Positions 51,330 to 59,028 of a DNA stretch of 64,000 nt are shown piece after piece; the first letter of the stretch is position 1, and every line of letters starts with the position of its first letter. Both the position numbers and the translations under genes were made by a program. The DNA comes from Clostridium sp. Ade.TY (GTDB lineage: Bacteria > Bacillota > Clostridia > Clostridiales > Clostridiaceae). The notes beneath the pieces were generated by a model, which searched no databases, was not told where the DNA came from, and saw only the letters and a list, made by a program, of their open reading frames with translations. The DNA is taken from NCBI RefSeq assembly GCF_000498355.1, contig NZ_AVSV01000022.1, positions 1 to 64,000 of the forward strand. The letters run 5' to 3'.

Positions 51330-51638
51330 ATGAAAAAGTATAATAAATTAGTTAGAGATGATATACCAAAGATAATAGAAGATTCAGGAAAAACTTGTAA
51401 TATAGAAATAGTAACAGGAAAAGAAAAAACAGAGTATTTAGAAAAAAAGTTAAATGAAGAAGTAAATGAATATTTAGAGGATAAAAACTTAGAAGAACTC
51501 GCAGATGTTATGGAAGTATTATTTGCACTTGCAGATAATTTAGGATATAAAGAAGAAGACCTTTTAAATAAAAGAGAAGAAAAAAGACTTGAAAGAGGAA
51601 GTTTTAAAAAAGGAATAATACTTAAAGAAGTTAAGTAA
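51330..51638 (+). CDS. Phosphoribosyl-ATP pyrophosphatase-like / MazG-fold protein
   Basis: 102 residues: KYNKLVRDDIPKII at the start, then EEVNEY and EELADVMEVLFALAD giving the E-x-x-E / E-x-x-D metal ligands. It belongs to the HisE/MazG superfamily but lies outside any histidine operon, so it is better described as a nucleotide pyrophosphohydrolase of unknown substrate. It is the last gene of the HIT-helicase operon, starting 2 bp after the helicase stop. Confidence 0.82.
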   Translation: MKKYNKLVRDDIPKIIEDSGKTCNIEIVTGKEKTEYLEKKLNEEVNEYLEDKNLEELADVMEVLFALADNLGYKEEDLLNKREEKRLERGSFKKGIILKEVK

Positions 51639-51656
51639 AAGGGGAGCATAAGCAAT

Positions 51657-52034
51657 ATGAAAAATGACAGCAAAAATATTATTATATTAGAAGATGAACT
51701 TAATAAGAAAGATAATGGTGGAGAAGATATTTCTAACTCAGAAATAGGATTTGACGAAGAAGCAGAAAAAATAAAACACAACCTACCATTAGATCAAGAT
51801 GAGTTTACAATAGAAGAATTTAAGATGTATTTACCTAAGGAGAAAATTCCAAATATGTTCATTGTACTTGAAACTAATATAAATGGAGAAGAAAACCCAG
51901 TAGCATCTTATGAATCAGAAATTGAAGCATATAAGTTTTATAATGAAATAACTCATAAAAGAAAAAGAATAGTAAAGGCTACAGCAATTTATTCTATAGC
52001 TTTCGGAGAGAGAATATTATCTGATTATGAGTAA
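51657..52034 (+). CDS. Acidic small protein, family with 55520 gene (unknown)
   Basis: 125 residues, strongly acidic with no cysteine or membrane segment. The C-terminal 65 residues (LPKEKIPNMFIVLETN, ASYESEIEAYKFYNEI, RIVKATAIYSIAFGERIL-DYE) are shared with the protein at 55520. The N-terminal 55 residues are disordered-looking. Function unknown. It lies 18 bp after the PRA-PH-like gene, behind GGGGAG, and is followed by a terminator, so it may be in the same transcript. The two copies flank the hydrogenase gene. Confidence 0.6.
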   Translation: MKNDSKNIIILEDELNKKDNGGEDISNSEIGFDEEAEKIKHNLPLDQDEFTIEEFKMYLPKEKIPNMFIVLETNINGEENPVASYESEIEAYKFYNEITHKRKRIVKATAIYSIAFGERILSDYE

Positions 52035-52059
52035 AAATATTAAATAAAATATAATTTTT

Positions 52060-52092
52060 AAAAAGCATCTACAAAATATAGATGCTTTTTTA
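52060..52092 (+). terminator. Terminator before the hydrogenase promoter region
   Basis: A 12-bp perfect stem AAAAAGCATCTA/TAGATGCTTTTT with a T-run. Confidence 0.85.
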
Positions 52093-52241
52093 TTTTATAA
52101 ATATATCAATAATATAAAAAGTATAAAATTTTATTTTTAAAACAAATATATGAAATAGATATTAAGAGTTTATAAAAAGTAAATAATTCAAGAGGTAAAT
52201 TCTATAAAATTCATACTATATTTTCTAAAACTTTACATTGT

Positions 52242-52274
52242 TTGTGAAAACTTTTTCAAAGTTTGCAGTATAAT
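52242..52274 (+). promoter_or_regulatory. Candidate Rex-like operator and -10 box of the hydrogenase gene
   Basis: TTGTGA-N6-TTTCAA (52242-52259) is an imperfect inverted repeat similar to the redox-sensing Rex site TTGTGA-N6-TCACAA. A TATAAT lies at 52269-52274, just downstream, so the repeat covers the expected -35 region. The gene start is about 95 bp further. NADH/NAD control of a hydrogenase would make sense, but the second half-site differs at two positions. Confidence 0.4.
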
Positions 52275-52367
52275 TATGTAGAATAGTTATTAACAAATAA
52301 GTATTTTAATTTAAATGAACTTAAAAATATTTTTAATAATTTAGTTCACTAAGAAAGGAGTGAAAAA

Positions 52368-54593
52368 ATGAGCAAACATTTATCTACTAATATTCGTGTA
52401 GCAATTGAACCAGATAATCCGTCAATTTTTAGACATGAAGAAAAATGCATACAGTGTGGTATGTGTAAAAATATTTGTACTGATTATATAGGAGTAAATG
52501 GATATTATGATTTAAAAAATACTAATGATATTGCTGTTTGTATTAATTGTGGGCAATGTGCTAATGTATGTCCAGTAAGTAGTATTACTGAATCATATGA
52601 TTATAAAGAAGTTGAATCTATAATAAAAAGCAATGATAAAATAGTTATATTTTCTACATCACCTGCAGTTAGAGTATCATTAGGTGAAGAATTTAATATG
52701 CCAGATGGTAGTTTTGTTGAAGGTAAAATGGTAGCTTTACTTAGGAAGCTAGGTGCTAATTATGTTCTTGATACAAATTTTGCAGCAGATTTAACAATAG
52801 TTGAAGAAGCTAGTGAATTATTAGAACGTATAAAAACTAAAAAAAGACCACTTCCACAATTTACGAGTTGCTGTCCAGCTTGGATAAAGTATGCAGAAAC
52901 ATTTCATCCAGAAATATTAGAGAATATTTCAACTACTAAAAGTCCAATTGGAATGCAAGGACCAACTATAAAAACATATTTTGCAAAGAAAATGGGAATT
53001 GATCCATCAAAAATTATAAATGTTGCTTTAACACCTTGTACTGCAAAGAAGTTTGAAATTAAAAGAGATGAGATGAATGACTCAGGAAAGTACTATGACA
53101 TAGAAGATATGCGTGATATGGACTATGTTATAACAACAAGGGAATTAGCTACTTGGGCAAAAGAAAAAAATATTGAATTTAATAATTTAAAAGATAGTAG
53201 TTATGATAAGTTAATGGGTGAAGCTTCAGGGGCAGGTGTTATATTTGCTAATACAGGTGGAGTTATGGAAGCTGCACTTAGAACTGCTTATTCATATATT
53301 ACTAATGAAAAGCCACCAAAGCAGTTTTTTGATTTAGAACCAGTAAGAGGATTAGAAGGAATTCGTGAAGCAACAGTAAAAATTGACAATATGGATATAA
53401 ATGTTGCTGTTATTTATGGTACTAAAAATGCATCTGAATTTATTAAAAGAATGAAAAATGGAGATAAGCAGTATCATTTTATTGAAGTTATGACTTGTCC
53501 AGGAGGATGTATTGGTGGTGGTGGTCAACCAAAAGACACTGAATTTAAAGGAGATTCTCTTAGAGCAAAACGTATTGAAGGCCTTTATAAAAGAGATTCT
53601 AATATGGAAATTCGTTTAAGTCACGAAAATGAAGAAATAAAAGAACTTTACAAAGAGTTTTATGGCAAGCCTTTAAGTGAACTTGCTGAAAAAATGTTAC
53701 ATACAATATATTTTGATAGAAGTGAAGATTTAGGAGGTAAAAAAATGAGTGAATCAGTTAAATATCGTTGTACAGTATGTGGATACATACATGAAGGAGA
53801 ATTACCAGAAGGGTTTATATGTCCAGTTTGTAAGAGCCCTGCTTCAGTATTTGTAAAAGTAGAAGATAATGAGTCTTTAAATAACAATGAAGATACATCA
53901 GTTAATAATGAAGATAAATCAGTGAAGGAATCAGTTAAATATCGTTGTTCTGTATGTGGATATGTACATGAAGGAGAACTACCAGAAGGATTCGTATGTC
54001 CAGTTTGTAAAAGTCCTGCATCAGTATTTGTTAAAATAGGGGAACAAACTGAATCAACTAATAAATATAAAGGAACTAAGACAGAAAAGAATTTAATGAA
54101 TGCATTAGCTGGTGAATCAATAGCTAGAAATAAATATACTTTCTTTGCTGATGTTGCAAAAAGTGAAGGATATGAACAAATTTATCAATTATTTTTAAAA
54201 ACAGCTGGTAATGAAAGAGAACATGCTAAATTATGGTTTAAGGAACTTGGAAATTTAAGTGATACAATTAAAAATCTTCTTCATGCAGCAGAAGGTGAAC
54301 ATTATGAATGGTCAGATATGTATGCGGGATTTGCAAAGGATGCAAGTGAAGAAGGATTCTTTGATTTAGCAGAAAAATTTATAGAAGTATCAAAAATAGA
54401 AAAATCACATGAAGATAGATATCGTAAGCTTTTAAATAATATTGAAAATAAAGAAGTATTTAAAAAAGAAGAAAAAACAATATGGGAATGTTTAAATTGT
54501 GGTTTCCTTATAGAAAGCATAGAAGCTCCAGAAGTATGTCCAGTATGTAATTACTCAAAAGGATTTTTTGAAGTTAGAGCAGAAAATTATTAA
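52368..54593 (+). CDS. [FeFe]-hydrogenase - tandem rubredoxin - rubrerythrin fusion
   Basis: 741 residues, all electron carriers of an H2-driven peroxide or oxygen reductase in one chain. Residues 27-37 and 58-68 each bind one [4Fe-4S] (C-x2-C-x2-C-x3-C). H-cluster motifs: TSCCPAW (Cys168/169), TPCTAKK (Cys224; Thr replaces the usual Met) and [13 protein letters not shown] (Cys377, Cys381). Two near-identical rubredoxin domains follow (Cys468/471/485/488 and 527/530/544/547), then a rubrerythrin diiron domain (about 563-700; [25 protein letters not shown]) and a C-terminal rubredoxin-like knuckle (Cys708/711/724/727). Related clostridial fusions are known. An internal ribosome binding site with ATG at codon 460 could also make the rubredoxin-rubrerythrin half alone. 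Confidence 0.9.
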   Translation: MSKHLSTNIRVAIEPDNPSIFRHEEKCIQCGMCKNICTDYIGVNGYYDLKNTNDIAVCINCGQCANVCPVSSITESYDYKEVESIIKSNDKIVIFSTSPAVRVSLGEEFNMPDGSFVEGKMVALLRKLGANYVLDTNFAADLTIVEEASELLERIKTKKRPLPQFTSCCPAWIKYAETFHPEILENISTTKSPIGMQGPTIKTYFAKKMGIDPSKIINVALTPCTAKKFEIKRDEMNDSGKYYDIEDMRDMDYVITTRELATWAKEKNIEFNNLKDSSYDKLMGEASGAGVIFANTGGVMEAALRTAYSYITNEKPPKQFFDLEPVRGLEGIREATVKIDNMDINVAVIYGTKNASEFIKRMKNGDKQYHFIEVMTCPGGCIGGGGQPKDTEFKGDSLRAKRIEGLYKRDSNMEIRLSHENEEIKELYKEFYGKPLSELAEKMLHTIYFDRSEDLGGKKMSESVKYRCTVCGYIHEGELPEGFICPVCKSPASVFVKVEDNESLNNNEDTSVNNEDKSVKESVKYRCSVCGYVHEGELPEGFVCPVCKSPASVFVKIGEQTESTNKYKGTKTEKNLMNALAGESIARNKYTFFADVAKSEGYEQIYQLFLKTAGNEREHAKLWFKELGNLSDTIKNLLHAAEGEHYEWSDMYAGFAKDASEEGFFDLAEKFIEVSKIEKSHEDRYRKLLNNIENKEVFKKEEKTIWECLNCGFLIESIEAPEVCPVCNYSKGFFEVRAENY
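53732..53747 (+). promoter_or_regulatory. Internal ribosome binding site and in-frame ATG at the hydrogenase-rubrerythrin joint
   Basis: AGGAGG (53732-53737) stands seven bases before an in-frame ATG (53745-53747, Met460). This is as good as the start sites of stand-alone genes here. It falls exactly where the hydrogenase domain normally ends ([11 protein letters not shown]) and before the first rubredoxin. A 282-residue protein would result. Confidence 0.6.
53751..54038 (+). repeat. In-frame direct repeat coding for two rubredoxin domains
   Basis: About 111 bp at 53751-53861 recurs at 53928-54038, offset by 177 bp (59 codons), with most differences at third positions or conservative. Encoded proteins differ at few residues (T/S, I/V). 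The 66-bp link carries Asn/Asp/Glu-rich near-repeats itself. This is a domain duplication. Confidence 0.9.
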
Positions 54594-54621
54594 TAGTATA
54601 ATTAGTTTTCTTTAAAAAGGA

Positions 54622-54680
54622 ACCTAAAAGGCAATGTCATTTAGTTAACTACATGACATTGCCTTTTAGGTATTATTTTT
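54622..54680. terminator. Bidirectional terminator between convergent genes
   Basis: A perfect 19-bp stem (54622-54640 with 54653-54671) with T-runs on the plus strand side and an A-rich opposite side. It ends both the hydrogenase gene and the minus-strand gene at 54681. Confidence 0.9.
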
Positions 54681-55241
54681 TTAAATAAAGATGTAGATAA
54701 GAATTAAAGCAATTAATATTATAATAAAAATAGAACAAATAATTATAGTTGACATATTGTTCTTAGTAGTCATATTAGGTGCTTCCTTATTTTCTATAAT
54801 TTTAAGTTTATCAAATTTTTTCAATATATCTAAATAATTACACGAACGTGGCTTGTATTGAATTTTTGGCTCATCATAAAGTTTAAGTTCTAATAGTGGT
54901 TCGTTAGAATCATTTAAATATAAATTCAAATATTCAATTTTATCAAAAGTTATTTCATTAATAGAAACTTTTTCATAGTTTTCCTTTGTATTTATTAAAT
55001 ATAACTTTTTGTTACTTAAAACAAAGATAGTATTCCATATCCATTCATCAACAAATAAATATCCAAAAGAATTTCCTCCAGAAATAGGACTTTTTCTTTC
55101 GATTTCAGCACTGTAATTTACTGATTCAAAGTAATCTTCAAAAATTTCTTCATTATCTAAAGTATTTTTTATTTCTAATAGATTTCTCTGAAAATTATAA
55201 TCCTTTAGTTCTAATAAAGTATCTTCTTTTAAATTAGTCAT
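54681..55241 (-). CDS. Tail-anchored membrane protein of unknown function
   Basis: 186 residues. A soluble N-terminal domain (1-150) with alternating strands, including FGYLFVDEWIWNTIFVLSNKKLYLINT, looks like a PH-type or similar beta-rich domain. One C-terminal membrane helix (about 163-186) ends the protein with no tail, so the soluble part is cytoplasmic. No family recognised. GAGGGG lies about 12 bases ahead of the ATG at 55241. It is the only minus-strand gene between the hydrogenase and the dehydratase genes. Confidence 0.6.
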   Translation of the reverse strand: MTNLKEDTLLELKDYNFQRNLLEIKNTLDNEEIFEDYFESVNYSAEIERKSPISGGNSFGYLFVDEWIWNTIFVLSNKKLYLINTKENYEKVSINEITFDKIEYLNLYLNDSNEPLLELKLYDEPKIQYKPRSCNYLDILKKFDKLKIIENKEAPNMTTKNNMSTIIICSIFIIILIALILIYIFI

Positions 55242-55519
55242 AAAAATATATCCCCTCTATTTTTGTGTAAAATTAATTTTAGCAAAAGCCCTTAATAAAT
55301 AATAATAAAATTATATATTAATTATACGAAAATAAAAGGAAAAATGAAACAAATTTTACCATAATGAAGAATAAATAATTTTAGTGAATATTTAATTAAA
55401 TTAAACAAAAAGTTACAAAAATTGAATTTTTTTAAAATAATATTTGATAGTAATTTACAATGATATACAAAAAATATAAAATTTAAATATAGAAAATTTT
55501 ATATAAGGGAGGAAGGGGC

Positions 55520-55852
55520 ATGATTAGAAGGACGGTTGGAAATGTTATAAAATTAGAGGAAAGAATAGACTACAAACATAAAATTTTAGCGAATAATGTA
55601 CATACAAGAAATGATGACTATTTTGATGAAATAAATTTTGAAAGAGATCTACCGAAAGAAAAAATAAAAAATAGTTTTATAGTACTTGGAAATTCAGAAA
55701 ATGAAGAAGAGGAAGCATTAGTTGCATATGAATCAGAAATAGAAGCATATAGAGCATATAAAAATATTTCATATAAAAATAAAAGAATAATAAAAGGTAC
55801 AGCTATTTATGGGGATTTGTTTGGAATGAAAGTATTACTTGGATATGAATAA
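55520..55852 (+). CDS. Small protein, paralogue of the 51657 gene (unknown)
   Basis: 110 residues. It shares its C-terminal two-thirds with the protein at 51657: LPKEKIKNSFIVLGN, VAYESEIEAYRAYKNI and KRIIKGTAIYGDLFGMKVLLGYE. Its N-terminus is basic rather than acidic (MIRRTVGNVIKLEERIDYKHK). GGGAGGAAGGGG precedes the ATG. Function unknown; the conserved YESEIEAY core may bind a partner. Its place next to redox genes in both cases may be chance. Confidence 0.6.
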   Translation: MIRRTVGNVIKLEERIDYKHKILANNVHTRNDDYFDEINFERDLPKEKIKNSFIVLGNSENEEEEALVAYESEIEAYRAYKNISYKNKRIIKGTAIYGDLFGMKVLLGYE

Positions 55853-55998
55853 ATAGTTTTTATAAAGACTTTAGTTTTAAGTTCATATAAAATTAACATG
55901 GAAAATTTTAAAAGTTAAGGAAATTATGGTATTATTTAAATGTATACGTTAACAAAATAATGTTATAAATTTGATGTTATAAGGGGAGTTTAGAATTT

Positions 55999-57150
55999 AT
56001 GGATTTACAAAAAGAATTACCAGAAGTATTTAATGAATTTGGAGAAGTAAGAAGAAATGGCTTTATTAAGGCAAAGGAATTAAAGGATAAAGATGTACCT
56101 TTAATTGGAGTTTTTTGTACTTACTTTCCACAAGAACTTGCTTTAGCTATGGGGGCAGCTACAGTTTCACTTTGTGCAAGTTCAGATGAAACAATACCAG
56201 ATGCTGAAAAAGATTTACCACGTAATCTTTGCCCTTTAATTAAATCAAGTTATGGATTTGGGAAAACTGATAAGTGTCCTTATTTTTATTTTTCAGATTT
56301 AGTAGTTGGCGAAACAACATGTGATGGAAAGAAAAAAATGTATGAATATTTAAGTGAATTTAAACCAGTACATGTTATGCAACTTCCAAATTCACAAACT
56401 GAAGATGGATTAAAATTATGGAAAAATGAAATAATAAAACTTAAAGAAAATCTTGAAGAAATGTTTGATGTTAAAATTACAGAAGAAGATATTAAGAAGG
56501 CTATAAAAATAAAAAATGAAGAAAGAAAAGCTTTAAAGAGATTTTATGAATTAGGCAAAAAAGATCCAGTTCCACTACTTGGACAAGATATATTTAAAGT
56601 TTTAAATGGAACTACTTTTAGTTTTGAAAGAGAAAAAATACCGGCTCAAATGGATGAGTTAATAGAAAAAATTAATTCTGAATATGAAAAAGAAAAGAAA
56701 TATGATAAAAAACCACGTATTTTAATAACAGGATGTCCAATTGGAGGAGCTACTGAAAAAGTAATAAAGGCTATTGAAGATAATGGTGGATATGTTGTTG
56801 CACTTGAAAATTGTAGTGGAGCAAAGGCTGTTGAAGATTTAGTAGATGAAGAAAATCCTGATGTTTATGATGCATTAGCTCGTAAATATTTATCTATTGG
56901 ATGTTCATGTATGACACCTAATCCAAATAGAATAAAACTTTTAGATAAAATGATAGATGAATATAAAGTTGATGCTGTTGTTGATGTAATATTAACAGCC
57001 TGTCATACATATAACGTTGAAACTTTATCAATTAAGAGATTTGTTAATGATAAAAAGAATAAACCTTATATGAGTGTAGAAACTGATTTCTCAACAGCAG
57101 ATATTGGACAATTAAATACTAGAATGGCTGCATTTATTGAAATGCTTTAG
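55999..57150 (+). CDS. Double-cubane cluster protein (2-hydroxyacyl-CoA dehydratase family)
   Basis: 383 residues of the HgdB/YjiM family. Many cysteines (Cys40, 59, 78, 93, 108 in the N-terminal half; GCPIGG, ENCSG, GCSCMT, TACHTYN in the C-terminal half) are available for Fe-S cluster binding. A single such subunit with its activator next to it, and no second dehydratase subunit or CoA transferase, matches the DCCP group described from Carboxydothermus, which carries an [8Fe-9S] double cubane and performs ATP-driven reduction of small molecules. The natural substrate is unknown. GGGGAG precedes the ATG. It is 7 bp from the activator gene. Confidence 0.82.
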   Translation: MDLQKELPEVFNEFGEVRRNGFIKAKELKDKDVPLIGVFCTYFPQELALAMGAATVSLCASSDETIPDAEKDLPRNLCPLIKSSYGFGKTDKCPYFYFSDLVVGETTCDGKKKMYEYLSEFKPVHVMQLPNSQTEDGLKLWKNEIIKLKENLEEMFDVKITEEDIKKAIKIKNEERKALKRFYELGKKDPVPLLGQDIFKVLNGTTFSFEREKIPAQMDELIEKINSEYEKEKKYDKKPRILITGCPIGGATEKVIKAIEDNGGYVVALENCSGAKAVEDLVDEENPDVYDALARKYLSIGCSCMTPNPNRIKLLDKMIDEYKVDAVVDVILTACHTYNVETLSIKRFVNDKKNKPYMSVETDFSTADIGQLNTRMAAFIEML

Positions 57151-57157
57151 GAGTTTT

Positions 57158-57919
57158 ATGAAAAGATATACTTTAGGAATAGATTCAGGTTCAACAACAA
57201 CAAAAGGAGTTTTATTTGATGGAAATGAAATAGTAGAAACTTTAATAATAAGAACAGCAGCTAAACCAAAAGAAAGTATTTATAAAGTATTTGATAAACT
57301 TTATAGTGAAAATGTTCAATATGTAGTTACAACAGGTTATGGAAGAAATCTTTTAAAAGAGGCAGATAAAAAAGTTACTGAAATAACTTGCCATGCAAGG
57401 GGAGCAGTATTTTTAAATCCTGATATTAGGGCAGTAATAGATATTGGTGGACAAGATTCAAAAGCAATTTTACTTGATAGATCATTAAATGTTATAGATT
57501 TTTTGATGAATGATAAATGTGCAGCAGGAACAGGAAGATTTATGGATGTTATGATGAGAATATTAGAAGAAGATATTAATAATATTGATGAATTTGTAAT
57601 TGACAAAACACCTGTAAATATATCAAGTATGTGTACTGTATTTGCAGAAAGTGAAATAATAAGTCTTTTAGCAAATGATGTGGATAGAGGTGATATTGCA
57701 CTTGGAGTTATTCATTCAATTAGTAAAAGAACAGCAAATTTTGCAAATAAATTAAATTTAGAAGGAGATATATTTTTTAGTGGAGGGCTTGCTAATTCAA
57801 AAGTATTTAAAGATACATTAAAAAGCTATCTAAATAAAAATGTATATACTGATAAATTAAGTCAATTTGTAGGTGCTATTGGAGCTGCAGTAATAGGATG
57901 GAATAAAATAAATTTATAA
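57158..57919 (+). CDS. ATPase activator of the double-cubane protein (HgdC/BadF type)
   Basis: 253 residues of the ASKHA-fold activator family. GIDSGSTTTKG (phosphate 1), IDIGGQDSK (phosphate 2), KCAAGTGRF and SSMCTVFAESE, whose two Cys bind one [4Fe-4S] at the homodimer interface, and FSGGLANS. It uses ATP hydrolysis to push low-potential electrons into its partner. The ATG at 57158 follows AGGAG; an in-frame ATG at 57137 lies inside the preceding gene. Confidence 0.88.
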   Translation: MKRYTLGIDSGSTTTKGVLFDGNEIVETLIIRTAAKPKESIYKVFDKLYSENVQYVVTTGYGRNLLKEADKKVTEITCHARGAVFLNPDIRAVIDIGGQDSKAILLDRSLNVIDFLMNDKCAAGTGRFMDVMMRILEEDINNIDEFVIDKTPVNISSMCTVFAESEIISLLANDVDRGDIALGVIHSISKRTANFANKLNLEGDIFFSGGLANSKVFKDTLKSYLNKNVYTDKLSQFVGAIGAAVIGWNKINL

Positions 57920-57982
57920 AAACATTGAATAAATTTTAATATAGTGCTAAAATTAACCTGTAAAAATTAAATAATCTAAGAC

Positions 57983-58076
57983 ACAGGGGGGCTGGGATTT
58001 TGGCCAGCTGAGATTGAAAACCTAAAAATTTTCTGACCCTATGAACCTGAGATGGATAATACCAGCGTAGGAAGAT
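57983..58076 (+). promoter_or_regulatory. TPP riboswitch (THI element)
   Basis: The conserved blocks are all present in order: GGGGGGCTGGG, CTGAGA at 58008, GACCC followed by TATGAACCTGA, TGGATAATACCAGCGTAGG. This senses thiamine pyrophosphate. A terminator follows at 58110, so thiamine pyrophosphate binding should stop transcription of the thiamine genes. Confidence 0.96.
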
Positions 58077-58109
58077 GTTTGAGTATGTTTTTAATATTTT
58101 GTGTATTTA

Positions 58110-58141
58110 GGTACAAGCGTTTTTCCGCTTGTACCTTTTTT
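58110..58141 (+). terminator. Riboswitch-controlled terminator
   Basis: A 10-bp perfect GC-containing stem GGTACAAGCG/CGCTTGTACC, a 6-nt loop and six T. It is the expression platform of the TPP riboswitch, 60 bp ahead of thiD. Confidence 0.92.
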
Positions 58142-58200
58142 ATTTTAAAAATATAGTTAAATACTCTTCTTTAAAATTAATAGAAGGATAGGTGCTAAAT

Positions 58201-59028
58201 ATGAAAAATGTTTTAACAATTGCAGGATCAGATAGCTGTGGGGGAGCTGGAATACAAGCAGATTTAAAAACTTTCAGTGCAAATGGAGTTTATGGCATGA
58301 GTGTAATAACTGCTATAACAGCTCAAAATACTATGGGGGTATTTAAAGTACAAGATATTGATGAAGAAATTATTGGTGCTCAAATTGATGCAATATTTGA
58401 AGATATTAATGTTGATGCAGTAAAAATTGGAATGGTATCAAAAATTTCTACAATAAATATAATAAGTGAGAAATTAAGAAAATATAAACCTAAAAATTTA
58501 GTTTTAGACCCAGTAATGATATCAAAAAGTGGATATTCTTTATTGAAGCCAGAATCAAAAAGTGCATTAATTAAAAAACTTATTCCTTTAGCTTATGTAA
58601 TTACGCCAAATGTACCAGAAGCTCTAGAAATAATAAGTGAAGTAACTTCAGAAAAGGTAGAAATAAAAACTATTGAAGATATGGAATTTGCTGCTAAAGA
58701 AATTTATAAGCTTGGTTGCAAAAATGTATTTTTAAAAGGTGGACATATGGAAGGAAATACAGCTGTTGATATTTTATATGATGGAGAAAATATATATAAA
58801 TTTTATGCAGAAAGAATAAATACAAAAAATACTCATGGAACAGGTTGTACTATATCTTCTGCAATAGCTTCAAATTTAGCTTTAGGTTTTAGTATTGAAG
58901 AATCTATTAAAAGAGCAAAGGATTATATAACAACTGCTATTATACATTCATTAGATATAGGTCATGGTGTTGGACCAACAAATCATTTTTATGAATTATA
59001 TAAAAAGGCAGGTTTAATAAATGAATAA
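58201..59028 (+). CDS. thiD: Hydroxymethylpyrimidine / phosphomethylpyrimidine kinase
   Basis: 275 residues, ribokinase-like ThiD. IAGSDSCGGAGIQADLKTF at the start, DPVMISKSG in the middle and NTHGTGCTISSAIA near the C-terminus with the catalytic Cys/Asp region. It phosphorylates HMP twice for thiamine synthesis. The ATG at 58201 gives the standard N-terminus; a GTG at 58192 is possible. It overlaps cytX by 8 bp. Confidence 0.93.
   Translation: MKNVLTIAGSDSCGGAGIQADLKTFSANGVYGMSVITAITAQNTMGVFKVQDIDEEIIGAQIDAIFEDINVDAVKIGMVSKISTINIISEKLRKYKPKNLVLDPVMISKSGYSLLKPESKSALIKKLIPLAYVITPNVPEALEIISEVTSEKVEIKTIEDMEFAAKEIYKLGCKNVFLKGGHMEGNTAVDILYDGENIYKFYAERINTKNTHGTGCTISSAIASNLALGFSIEESIKRAKDYITTAIIHSLDIGHGVGPTNHFYELYKKAGLINE

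Noticed and set aside
41396-51638. Island treated as a prophage or transposon
   Set aside because: There are no structural phage genes, integrase, transposase, terminal repeats or clear composition shift; the call stays at an accessory gene cluster.
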